Shown: positions 14,521-22,245 of the stretch, one piece after another
How the letters are laid out: every line of letters starts with the position of its first letter
Position numbering within the stretch: position 1 is the stretch's first letter
Assembly: GCA_900320085.1 (NCBI GenBank)
Contig: ONRC01000057.1
Span: 1 to 39,873 of the forward strand
DNA: 39,873 nucleotides
Direction of reading: 5' to 3'
Origin: an uncultured Eubacteriales bacterium
GTDB taxonomy: Bacteria > Bacillota > Clostridia > Christensenellales > Aristaeellaceae
Program-made: the position numbers and the translations under genes
The notes under the pieces: generated by a model
The model's input: the letters and a program-made list of their open reading frames with translations, nothing else
Database searches by the model: none
What the model was told of the DNA's origin: nothing

Positions 14521-15759
14521 ATGAACCAAACGCTCAGAAACCATGCCGATCAGATCATCCGGGAAGCCATTGCCGCAGTGCAGCCCGACGCCGCCGTACA
14601 GCGCGCGCTCAGGTCCATGGAATTAACGGGCCGGGTGCTGCTGGTGGCCGCGGGCAAAGCCGCGTGGCAAATGGCCAAAGCGGCCAGCGGCTGCCTGGGC
14701 GGCCGGATTGACAACGGCGTCGTGGTCACCAAGTATGGTCACGTGATGGGCCCGATCGCCAATTTTTCCTGCTTTGAAGCTGGGCATCCCATGCCTGATG
14801 AAAATTCCTTTCGGGGCACTCAGGCGGCGCTGGAGCTGGTATCCGGTCTGACGGACAAAGATACGGTGCTGTTCCTGTTATCCGGCGGCGGCAGCGCGCT
14901 GTTTGAAAAGCCCCTGGTGCCGGCGGAGGAATTGCAAGATATCACCGGCCAGCTGCTGTCCTGCGGTGCGGACATCGTGGAAATCAACACCATCCGCAAG
15001 CGTTTGAGCGCCGTGAAGGGCGGTCGGTTTGCCCAGCTGTGCCAGCCCGCGCATGTGGAAGCGGTGATATTGTCCGATATTCTCGGCGACCCATTGGATA
15101 TGATCGCTTCCGGCCCAGCCTGTCCCGATAGTGCCACGGCGGAGGACGCTCGGCGCATCCAGGATAAGTACGGGTTGAACATGTCCGAGGCCGCGCTGAA
15201 GCTGCTGGATGTGGAAACCCCGAAAGTACTGGACAACGTGCATACACAGGTCAACGGCAGCGTGCGAGAGCTGTGCGCGGCCGCTGCCAAGGGATGCGAG
15301 CGGCTGGGCTACGAACCCATTTTGCTCACCGATCAACTGTGCTGTCAGGCTAAGGAAGCGGGCAGCTTCCTTTCTTCCATCCTCAGGACCCACGCCCCGG
15401 ACGGGAAAGCGCTGGCGTTCATCGCGGGCGGTGAAACGGTGGTGAAGCTGACGGGCCGCGGCCTGGGCGGACGCAACCAGGAAATCGCCCTTTCTGCTGC
15501 CGCCGGTATCAGCGGCCTGCCCAACGCGGCGGTGTTTTCCGTGGGCAGCGACGGCACCGACGGCCCCACCGATGCGGCGGGCGGCTATGCGGACGGCGAT
15601 ACCTGCCGGGAACTGACGGAGCATGGAATTTCCATTGACGCGGTTTTGCGGGAGAATGACGCTTACCACGCCCTGCAAAAAACCGGAGGCCTGATCGTGA
15701 CCGGCCCCACGGGTACCAACGTGAACGATGTGGCCGTTGCTCTGGTGGGGGCGGAATAA
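14521..15759 (+). CDS. Glycerate 2-kinase, MOFRL family
   Basis: 412 residues. The sequence shows A-A-G-K-A-A-W-Q-M-A-K near residue 43, G-H-P-x-P-D-E-N-S near 90, L-L-S-G-G-G-S-A-L, N-x-I-R-K-R-L-S-A-V-K-G-G-R, and the C-terminal MOFRL block G-G-R-N-Q-E-I-A-L followed by S-D-G-T-D-G-P-T-D-A-A-G. This is the GckA/TtuD type, which phosphorylates D-glycerate to 2-phosphoglycerate with ATP, feeding lower glycolysis from glyoxylate, tartrate or serine breakdown. AGGAG sits nine bases before the ATG. It lies 210 bp after the Tet(M)-type gene without a clear terminator or promoter between, and next to convergent pckA, so both enzymes act around PEP/2-phosphoglycerate. Confidence 0.9.
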   Translation: MNQTLRNHADQIIREAIAAVQPDAAVQRALRSMELTGRVLLVAAGKAAWQMAKAASGCLGGRIDNGVVVTKYGHVMGPIANFSCFEAGHPMPDENSFRGTQAALELVSGLTDKDTVLFLLSGGGSALFEKPLVPAEELQDITGQLLSCGADIVEINTIRKRLSAVKGGRFAQLCQPAHVEAVILSDILGDPLDMIASGPACPDSATAEDARRIQDKYGLNMSEAALKLLDVETPKVLDNVHTQVNGSVRELCAAAAKGCERLGYEPILLTDQLCCQAKEAGSFLSSILRTHAPDGKALAFIAGGETVVKLTGRGLGGRNQEIALSAAAGISGLPNAAVFSVGSDGTDGPTDAAGGYADGDTCRELTEHGISIDAVLRENDAYHALQKTGGLIVTGPTGTNVNDVAVALVGAE

Positions 15760-15836
15760 AACCTGCGCCAGAAACGCGCTGCTTACGAATAGGAAAAAGG
15801 AAAATAATCATTCAATCGAATGGGAAAACGCAGCAA

Positions 15837-15866
15837 AACGCCGCATGGAAGAATCCATGCGGCGTT
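15837..15866. terminator. Intrinsic terminator between glycerate kinase and pckA
   Basis: Perfect 13-bp arms AACGCCGCATGGA (15837-15849) and its complement (15854-15866), loop AGAA. On the minus strand the stem is followed by TTTT, on the plus strand by GGGTTTTT, so it may act both ways. Confidence 0.8.
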
Positions 15867-15886
15867 GGGTTTTTACTGAGATTGAA

Positions 15887-17484
15887 TTACAGCTGGGGGC
15901 CGGCGGCGACCAGGGCCTTGCCCGCTTCGTTGCCTTCGTACTTGACGAAGTTCTTGATGAAGCGGCCGGACAGATCCTTGGCCTTTTCTTCCCAGACGGA
16001 AGGATCGGCGTAGGTGTCGCGGGGGTCCAGGATGGCGGGATCAACGCCGGGCAGAGCGGTGGGCACTTCAAAGTTGAAGTAGGGGATCTTCTTGGTGGGG
16101 GCCTTGAGGATATCGCCGTTCAGGATGGCGTCGATGATGCCGCGGGTATCCTTGATGGAGATACGCTTGCCGGTGCCGTTCCAGCCGGTGTTGACCAGGT
16201 AGGCCTTCGCGCCGCTCTTTTCCATCCGGCGTACTTGGTGGGATGCAATTCCAGGAAGGCCTGGCCGAAGCAGGCGGAGAAGGTGGGGGTGGGCTCGGTG
16301 ATGCCGCGCTCGGTGCCGGCCAGCTTGGCGGTGAAGCCGGACAGGAAGTAATACTTGGTCTGTTCGGGGGTCAGCACGGAAACGGGAGGCAGCACGCCGA
16401 AGGCGTCGGCGCTCAGGAAGATCACGTTCTTGGCGTCGGGGCCGGAAGAGGTGGGCCGCACGTTCTTGACGATCTTTTCGATGTGCTCGATGGGATAGGA
16501 AACGCGGGTGTTTTCGGTGACGGACTTGTCGGCGAAGTCGATCTTGCCGTCCTTGTCCAACGTCACGTTCTCCAGCAGCGCGTCGCGGCGGATGGCGTTG
16601 TAGATGTCGGGCTCGGAATCCTTATCCAGGTTGATGACCTTGGCATAGCAGCCGCCTTCAAAGTTGAACACGCCGTTGTCGTCCCAGCCGTGCTCGTCGT
16701 CGCCGATCAGCAGGCGCTTGGGATCGGTGGACAGGGTGGTCTTGCCGGTGCCGGAGAGGCCGAAGAAGATGGCGGTGTTTTCGCCCTTCATGTCGGTGTT
16801 GGCAGAGCAGTGCATGGACGCCATGCCCTTGAGGGGCAGGTAGTAGTTCATCATGGAGAACATGCCCTTCTTCATTTCGCCGCCGTACCAGGTGTTCAGG
16901 ATCACCTGCTCCCGGCTGGTGACGTTGAAGGCCACCACGGTTTCGCTGTTCAGGCCCAGTTCCTTATACTGCGCGCACTTGGCCTTGGAGGCGGTGTACA
17001 CGATGAAGTCGGGCTGGAAGGATTCTTCTTCTTCCTTGGTGGGCTTGATGAACATGTTGCGCACGAAGTGAGCCTGCCAGGCCACTTCCATCATGAAGCG
17101 CACGGCCATGCGGGAGTCCTTGTTGGCGCCGCAGAACGCGTCCACAACGTACAGCTTTTTGCCGCTCAGTTCCTCCTGGGCCAGCTTCTTGACCACTTTC
17201 CAGGTTTCTTCGGTCATGGGGTGGTTGTCGTTTTTGTATTCGTCGCTGGTCCACCACACGGTGTCCTTGCTGTTTTCGTCCATGACGATGTACTTGTCCT
17301 TGGGGGAACGGCCGGTGTAGATGCCGGTCATTACGTTCACAGCGCCCAGTTCGCTTTCCTGGCCCTTGTCAAAGCCGGTCAGGGAAGGATCCATTTCATC
17401 CTTATACAGCAGTTCATAGGAGGGATTGTACACGATTTCCTTGGTGCCGGTGATGCCATACCTGGTCAGATCGATGTTGCCCAT
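15887..17484 (-). pseudogene. pckA: Phosphoenolpyruvate carboxykinase (ATP), frameshifted
   Basis: The first 417 or so codons read a normal ATP-type PEP carboxykinase with [11 protein letters not shown] (P-loop K248) and L-I-G-D-D-E-H-G-W (metal site). After H-P-T-K-Y-A the frame is lost near 16226-16228 and runs on to a stop at 16120. The remaining 112 residues, from M-E-K-S-G-A-K to the normal end at 15887, continue in another frame. Family members have E-V-L-V-K-R at this point, so about 16 bases appear deleted. The lost-frame part carries N-T-G-W-N-G-T-G-K, needed for nucleotide binding, so the gene as written is inactive. Both halves look intact and unselected decay is not visible, so an assembly error is possible. 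The enzyme interconverts oxaloacetate and PEP. Confidence 0.9.
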
Positions 17485-17567
17485 GTGAAAAACCCCTTTT
17501 CTGAAAAATATGGAATAGGAATAATGATTGGTCAGGAGAGCCGGAATACCCAACCTCTCCCATATAC

Positions 17568-17596
17568 ATAATAGCACAAACCCCAGCGTGGGTCAA
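17568..17596 (-). promoter_or_regulatory. Sigma-A promoter of pckA
   Basis: Minus strand: -35 TTGACC (17591-17596), 17-bp spacer, -10 TATTAT (17568-17573). Transcription would begin near 17561, giving a leader of about 77 bases. Confidence 0.8.
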
Positions 17597-17630
17597 TAAA
17601 AAAATAGGCGGGGGAGACAGGACGAAAAGT

Positions 17631-17651
17631 CAGCCGTCCCGGCTGTTTTTT
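17631..17651 (+). terminator. Small intrinsic terminator
   Basis: CAGCCG (17631-17636), loop TCC, CGGCTG (17640-17645), then six T. It would stop plus-strand transcription running antisense to pckA before the aldo/keto reductase gene. Confidence 0.5.
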
Positions 17652-17766
17652 GCAGGAATTTGATATCGCGTGACGAATTATATCCCTGTACCCGGAACAA
17701 GCGGCTGACTCCTGCGGGGTGCCCGTGGGGGACGGGGTTTTCATGACGCACGGAGGAGGCAAGATC

Positions 17767-18891
17767 ATGAGCGGATATTTGGACGCGGGAACCTTTAAGC
17801 TGGGCTTTGGCCTGATGCGCCTGCCCAAGAATGCGGACGGCACCATCGACGTGCCCCAGACCGCCCAGATGGCGGATAAGTTTATCGCCGCGGGCGGAAC
17901 CTATTTTGACACGGCGTTTGTATACGATCAGGGGGCCAGCGAAGCAGCCTTCAAGGCGGCGGTGTCGGACCGGTATCCCCGCAATGCCTACACCGTGGCG
18001 ACCAAGCTGAATGCCTTCATGGCCCCGGAAAAGAACGAGCAAAGCGCCAAGCAGGAGTTTTATACCAGTCTGGAACGCACCGGCGCGGGGTATTTCGATT
18101 ATTACCTGCTCCACGCGATTCAGCGCTCCAACAAGGATCTGTATGACAAGTACGGCATCTGGGACTTCGTGAAGGAGCAGAAGGAAAAGGGCCTGATCAG
18201 GCACTGGGGCTTTTCCTTCCACGCCGATCCCGACCTGCTGGAGGAGCTGCTCACGGAGCACCCTGACGCGGAGTTCGTGCAATTGCAAATCAACTACGCC
18301 GACTGGGAAAACCCCGGTGTGGCCTCCCGGCGCAACTGGGAAATCTGCAAGCGCCACGGCAAGCCCGTGGTCATCATGGAGCCGGTGAAGGGCGGCATCC
18401 TGGCCGATCCCATCCCGACGGTGAAGGAGATTTTGAAAGCGGCCAACCCCGACGCCTCCTGCGCCAGCTGGGCGCTGCGCTTCGCGGCGGGGCTGGACAA
18501 CCTGATGGTGGTGCTCAGCGGCATGAGCAGTCTGGCCCAAATGGAAGACAATCTGAGCTTCATGCAGGATTTTAAGCCCCTGTCCGACGCGGAAATGGAT
18601 GTCATCCACCAGGCCCAGGCCGCCCTGGACGCGGACAAATCCATCCCCTGCACCGCCTGCCATTACTGCACCAAGGGCTGCCCTATGAACATTCCCATTC
18701 CAGAAATCTTCAACGTGGAGAACCGCAAGAAGGGCAGCCCCCGTTTCCGCACCGTGCGGGAATACACCATCGTCACCCATGGCCGGGGCAAGGCCAGCGA
18801 CTGCATCCAGTGCGGCCAGTGCGAAGGCGCGTGTCCTCAGCATCTGCCGATCATCCAGCTCTTGCAGCAGTGCAGGGAACTGGAGGAGTAA
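17767..18891 (+). CDS. Aldo/keto reductase with C-terminal double [4Fe-4S] domain
   Basis: 374 residues. The N-terminal aldo/keto reductase barrel begins L-G-F-G-L-M-R-L-P. The catalytic Asp and Tyr are in Y-F-D-T-A-F-V-Y, the Lys in A-T-K, and the His in Y-L-L-H-A. Residues from about 296 on carry two ferredoxin-type motifs C-x2-C-x2-C-x3-C-P, in C-T-A-C-H-Y-C-T-K-G-C-P and C-I-Q-C-G-Q-C-E-G-A-C-P, enough for two [4Fe-4S] clusters. This class is common in anaerobes and probably couples NAD(P)H to an iron-sulfur electron path; the physiological substrate is unknown. GGAGG stands seven bases before the ATG at 17767. It reads away from pckA. Confidence 0.9.
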   Translation: MSGYLDAGTFKLGFGLMRLPKNADGTIDVPQTAQMADKFIAAGGTYFDTAFVYDQGASEAAFKAAVSDRYPRNAYTVATKLNAFMAPEKNEQSAKQEFYTSLERTGAGYFDYYLLHAIQRSNKDLYDKYGIWDFVKEQKEKGLIRHWGFSFHADPDLLEELLTEHPDAEFVQLQINYADWENPGVASRRNWEICKRHGKPVVIMEPVKGGILADPIPTVKEILKAANPDASCASWALRFAAGLDNLMVVLSGMSSLAQMEDNLSFMQDFKPLSDAEMDVIHQAQAALDADKSIPCTACHYCTKGCPMNIPIPEIFNVENRKKGSPRFRTVREYTIVTHGRGKASDCIQCGQCEGACPQHLPIIQLLQQCRELEE

Positions 18892-18905
18892 GAGAATGAG
18901 AGCGC

Positions 18906-19009
18906 AGAGTGCAGTGTATAGGGTTCAGATTGAAAAAGTCGATCAACGAATCAAAACGTCTATAGGATACAAGAATCATCTGTACTCTGAACTCTGTATT
19001 CTGCACTCT
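18906..19009. repeat. Inverted-repeat element with 24-bp arms
   Basis: Arms 18906-18929 and 18986-19009 are complementary at 20 of 24 positions (AGAGTGCAG...GTTCAGA). The core has about 56 AT-rich bases. It lies right after the aldo/keto reductase gene. Size and design resemble the elements around the GH13 gene, but the sequence differs, so it is a different family. Confidence 0.6.
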
Positions 19010-19074
19010 TTAGTTATCCTCCCTTATAGCTTCATCCTATAACACGCAATACAATTCTCGTAATCCCCGAACCC

Positions 19075-19103
19075 TTGACACGAAAAGGCCGATCTTTTAT
19101 AAT
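19075..19103 (+). promoter_or_regulatory. Perfect-consensus sigma-A promoter of metNIQ
   Basis: -35 TTGACA (19075-19080), 17-bp spacer, -10 TATAAT (19098-19103). The predicted start near 19110 leaves a leader of about 295 bases before metN. Confidence 0.9.
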
Positions 19104-19147
19104 ACATACCAACAAGAGGCGAGGATGCCGGGAAGGGAGGAAACCCC

Positions 19148-19222
19148 ATGAAGCAAAGGGAAAACAGCCGAATGTCCTGGTGCGGAAGGGTTTCCTTGCG
19201 CTGTTTGCGCCGCGCCGCTTGA
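19148..19222 (+). CDS. Candidate 24-residue leader peptide in the metN leader
   Basis: A short frame, ATG at 19148, preceded by GGGAGG at good spacing, ending TGA at 19220-19222. The peptide is rich in Arg and Cys, with only one internal Met. It ends 19 bases before a terminator hairpin, a layout seen in attenuators. It may also be chance; the sequence shows no run of regulatory codons. Confidence 0.35.
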   Translation: MKQRENSRMSWCGRVSLRCLRRAA

Positions 19223-19241
19223 CATACGCTTTTGTTGCTTG

Positions 19242-19274
19242 CGCCGCTTCGCAGATATGCGCGGCGGCTTTTTT
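19242..19274 (+). terminator. Terminator or attenuator within the metN leader
   Basis: CGCCGC (19242-19247) pairs with GCGGCG (19261-19266), followed by GC and six T (19269-19274). It lies between a perfect promoter and metN, so it should reduce read-through unless relieved. A competing stem with GCCGCGC upstream (19209-19217 area) and GCGCGGC is possible. Confidence 0.55.
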
Positions 19275-19322
19275 CATAAGGACAGGGAAAGGGGAATCCG
19301 CTTTGCCGTAAACGGTCTGTTA

Positions 19323-19384
19323 CGGCTTTCTCGGAAGGGGCCTGGGGGAAACCTCTCTTTGGCCTTCAAAGAGAGGTTTCCCCC
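19323..19384 (+). repeat. GGGGGAAACC palindromic repeat, copy A
   Basis: Perfect 18-bp arms 19344-19361 and 19367-19384 with a 5-base loop, preceded by CGGCTTTCTCGGAAGGGG. The same unit, including the preceding TTTCTCGGAA block, occurs at 34560-34624 on the minus strand. It falls inside the metN leader, 20 bases before the start codon. Confidence 0.75.
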
Positions 19385-19403
19385 GGAAAGGAAGAAGAAG
19401 CAA

Positions 19404-20447
19404 TTGTCAGAAGCAAATCCCATACTGGAAACGCCCGCCGCTGAAACGCCGCTGATCGAGGTGAAGAACCTGCGGAAGGTGTATCAGGTGCCGGGCGGCG
19501 AGGTGGTGGCCCTGGACGGCATCGACCTGACCATCAACCGGGGGCAGATTTACGGCATCATCGGCATGAGCGGGGCGGGCAAATCCACCCTGATCCGCTG
19601 CCTGAACCGGCTGGATACGCCTACCGACGGCCAGATCCTGATCGACGGCCAGAACATCCTGGCCATGAACAATAAACAATTGATGACCATGCGCCGCAAG
19701 GTGAGCATGATCTTCCAGAGCTTCAACCTGCTGATGCAGAAAACCGTGGCCCGCAACGTTCGCTACCCCCTGGAAATCGCCGGGGTGCCCAAGGCGAAGG
19801 CCAACGAGCGGGTGAAGGAGCTGCTCAAGCTCGTGGGGTTGGACGGCAAGGCCGACGCCTATCCCATCCAGCTGTCCGGCGGCCAGCGCCAGCGCGTGGC
19901 CATTGCCCGCGCCCTGGCTTCCGATCCGGAGGTGCTGCTGTGCGACGAGGCCACCTCTGCGCTGGACCCCATGACCACCCAATCCATCCTGACCCTGCTC
20001 CAGGGCATCAACCAGCGTCTGGGCATCACGGTGGTGCTGATCACCCACGAGATGGCGGTCATCCGCCAGATCTGCAACCGGGTCGCCATCCTGGACGGGG
20101 GCCGCATCGCCGAGGAAGGCACGGTGGACGATGTGTTTGTCCACACCCGCTCCGCCGCTGGCAAGCGCCTGTTCGGCATCCTGTCCTCCGATGAGGAAGA
20201 CACGGTGGCTGACGTGCCCGCCCTGCGCGTGGTGTTTGACGGGGGCAAGGAGGGCATGCCCATTATCGCCGGGCTGGTGAAAAGCTGCGGCGTGGACGTG
20301 AACATCCTCTCTGCCGACATCAAGCCCATCAACGGCAAGCCCTACGGTCAAATGCTCATTGAATCGCCCGACGATCCGCTGGTGCGGCTGCAGGTGATCC
20401 AGTATCTGGCCGATCAGGGCCTGACGGTGAAGGAGGTGCGGCAGTGA
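19404..20447 (+). CDS. metN: Methionine ABC transporter ATP-binding protein
   Basis: 347 residues from the TTG at 19404, which has AAGGAAG about nine bases upstream; no ATG is in frame before the conserved domain. Walker A is G-M-S-G-A-G-K-S-T, the signature L-S-G-G-Q-R-Q-R and Walker B L-L-C-D-E-A-T-S-A-L-D-P. The C-terminal 90 residues form a NIL domain, which in MetN senses cytoplasmic methionine and inhibits transport. Order metN-metI-metQ with overlapping or close ends is the standard methionine (or D-methionine, methionine-like) importer. The open frame upstream of 19404 runs through the palindromic repeat and is not considered coding. Confidence 0.9.
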   Translation: MSEANPILETPAAETPLIEVKNLRKVYQVPGGEVVALDGIDLTINRGQIYGIIGMSGAGKSTLIRCLNRLDTPTDGQILIDGQNILAMNNKQLMTMRRKVSMIFQSFNLLMQKTVARNVRYPLEIAGVPKAKANERVKELLKLVGLDGKADAYPIQLSGGQRQRVAIARALASDPEVLLCDEATSALDPMTTQSILTLLQGINQRLGITVVLITHEMAVIRQICNRVAILDGGRIAEEGTVDDVFVHTRSAAGKRLFGILSSDEEDTVADVPALRVVFDGGKEGMPIIAGLVKSCGVDVNILSADIKPINGKPYGQMLIESPDDPLVRLQVIQYLADQGLTVKEVRQ

Positions 20448-21205
20448 TGAATTGGTCGCATGTATTCTGGCAGGCACCGTATAAGCTGTGCATGGACGGC
20501 TGGAACGGGCTGGGCGATTTCCTGTATAAAACGGTGTTTGGCTTCGTGTACCAGCGCTCCTGGAAAATCCTGTGGCCCGCGCTGGGCGAAACGATTTATA
20601 TGACCGTGCTCAGCACGCTCCTTTCCTACATCATCGGCATTGCCCTGGGCGTACTGCTGGTGGTTACGCGCAAGGGCGGCATCAAGCCCCTGCCCAAATT
20701 CAATATGGTGCTGGGCACCATCATCAATTTCCTGCGCTCCATTCCCTTCATCATTTTGCTGGTGATGCTTCTGAATGTGACCCTGGCCGTGACCGGCCGC
20801 ATGACGGGCACCATGACCATCTCCTTCCCGCTGACCATCAGCGCGTTCCCGTATGTGGCCCGCATGGTGGAAAGCAGCCTGATGGAGGTGGACGGCGGCG
20901 TGATCGAGGCCGCCAAGGCCATGGGCTCTACCACCTGGCAGATCATCTGGAAGGTGCTGCTGCCGGAGGCCAAGCCCTCCCTGATCAACGGCTTTTCCAT
21001 CTGCATGACCACCATCCTGGGCTATACCACCATGGCCAGTGTGGCGGCGGGCGGCGGCCTGGGCGCCACGGCGGTGACCTACGGGCTGTCCTATCGGCAG
21101 TACGATATCATGTACGCGGCCAGCATCATGCTGGTGGTGCTGGTGCAGGTGATCACGGTGGCGGGCACGTCCCTGTCCCGGAAGAAGGATCATCGGATCC
21201 GGTAA
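20447..21205 (+). CDS. metI: Methionine ABC transporter permease
   Basis: 252 residues with five or six hydrophobic helices. The permease coupling loop E-A-A-K-A-M-G-S-T-T-W-Q-I-I-W-K-V-then-L-P-E-A is near residue 150, and R-S-I-P-F-I-I-L-L sits in an earlier helix, both typical of MetI. The ATG overlaps the metN stop as TGATG; a GTG one codon earlier (20444) has the better distance from AAGGAGGT. Translation is probably coupled to metN. MetI forms the membrane channel and pairs with MetN. Confidence 0.9.
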   Translation: MNWSHVFWQAPYKLCMDGWNGLGDFLYKTVFGFVYQRSWKILWPALGETIYMTVLSTLLSYIIGIALGVLLVVTRKGGIKPLPKFNMVLGTIINFLRSIPFIILLVMLLNVTLAVTGRMTGTMTISFPLTISAFPYVARMVESSLMEVDGGVIEAAKAMGSTTWQIIWKVLLPEAKPSLINGFSICMTTILGYTTMASVAAGGGLGATAVTYGLSYRQYDIMYAASIMLVVLVQVITVAGTSLSRKKDHRIR

Positions 21206-21261
21206 ATCAGTTATTTAAGCGTATGCTTGAATATAAAATGATTGATTTAGGAGGCTTTATC

Positions 21262-22083
21262 ATGAAAAAGGTAGTTGCGATCCTGCTTGCCCTGGCGCTG
21301 TCTCTTGGCACGGTAATTGCCCTGGCCGAACCCCTCAAGATCATCGCCACCCCCAATCCCCATGCTGAAGTGCTGGAGCTGATCAAGGACGATCTGGCCG
21401 CGCTGGGTTTTGAACTGGAAATCGAAGTGAACGAAGGCTACCTGGTGGAAAATCCCTCCACCGCCGCGGGTGACACCCAGGCGAACTTCTTCCAGCATAT
21501 CCCCTACCTGAATCAGTACAACGCTGATATGGACGCCAACAATCAGGCGGATCAGAAGCTGGTCTATGTTGTGCCCACCCACTTTGAGCCCATGGGCCTC
21601 TATCCCGGCACCAAGAGCAGCCTGGATGAAATTGCCGAAGGCGACATCATCGTTGTGCCCAACGACCCCGTGAACATGACCCGCGCTTTCATCCTGCTGG
21701 CGGACGCCGGCCTGGTGACCCTGCCCGAAGGCACCACCCTGGAGAGCGTTGTGACCAAGTTCGATATCGGGAATCCCAAGAACCTGGAATTCCAGGAAGC
21801 CAACGCTGAGCTGGCCCCCACCATGCGCGACGGCGCGGCCTTCGTGGTCATCAACGGCAACAACGCTTCCCTGGCCGGCCTGATTCCCGGCAAGGACGCC
21901 GTGTACTTTGAACAGCCCGGCAGCCAGGCCGCCGAGGCCTATGTGAACATCTTCGCCGTGAAGCCCGAAAACGCCGAGGCGGATTTTGTGAAGGCCCTGG
22001 AAAAGACCGTTTACACCCAGAAGGTGTACGACCTGATCGTGAACAGCGGCTTCGCTCCCGTGTTCCAGGTGCCCGCCGAATAA
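21262..22083 (+). CDS. metQ: Methionine-binding protein, NlpA/MetQ family
   Basis: 273 residues. The N-terminal signal (M-K-K-V-V-A-I-L-L-A-L-A-L-S) ends A-L-A-E-P, a type I cleavage site. The mature part begins L-K-I-I-A-T-P-N-P-H-A-E-V-L, followed by N-F-F-Q-H-I-P-Y-L and P-N-D-P-V-N, all MetQ features. Unlike most Gram-positive MetQ proteins there is no lipobox cysteine, so as written it would be released rather than anchored to the membrane. AGGAGG lies nine bases before the ATG. It closes the metNIQ operon, ends at a terminator, and binds the amino acid for import. Confidence 0.9.
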   Translation: MKKVVAILLALALSLGTVIALAEPLKIIATPNPHAEVLELIKDDLAALGFELEIEVNEGYLVENPSTAAGDTQANFFQHIPYLNQYNADMDANNQADQKLVYVVPTHFEPMGLYPGTKSSLDEIAEGDIIVVPNDPVNMTRAFILLADAGLVTLPEGTTLESVVTKFDIGNPKNLEFQEANAELAPTMRDGAAFVVINGNNASLAGLIPGKDAVYFEQPGSQAAEAYVNIFAVKPENAEADFVKALEKTVYTQKVYDLIVNSGFAPVFQVPAE

Positions 22084-22102
22084 CCCCGAAAAATGATTCC
22101 TC

Positions 22103-22132
22103 AGCCGCGTCCGGATTCTGGCGCGGCTTTTT
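22103..22132 (+). terminator. Intrinsic terminator of metNIQ
   Basis: AGCCGCG (22103-22109) pairs with CGCGGCT (22122-22128), followed by TTTTT. Confidence 0.85.
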
Positions 22133-22245
22133 GCATGAAATTTTTTCGCAGAATGCAGCCATATGGATTTCTGCTTCGTATATATCTGTGCAGGGCAAAA
22201 AAGTGCCTGCAGCCAAATCCCATGATGGAAGGAGATTGAACTCTG

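Noticed and set aside
19105..19403. SAM riboswitch or T-box before metN
   Set aside because: I looked for the S-box core and the T-box G-G-T-G-G motif and did not find either, so no riboswitch is called.
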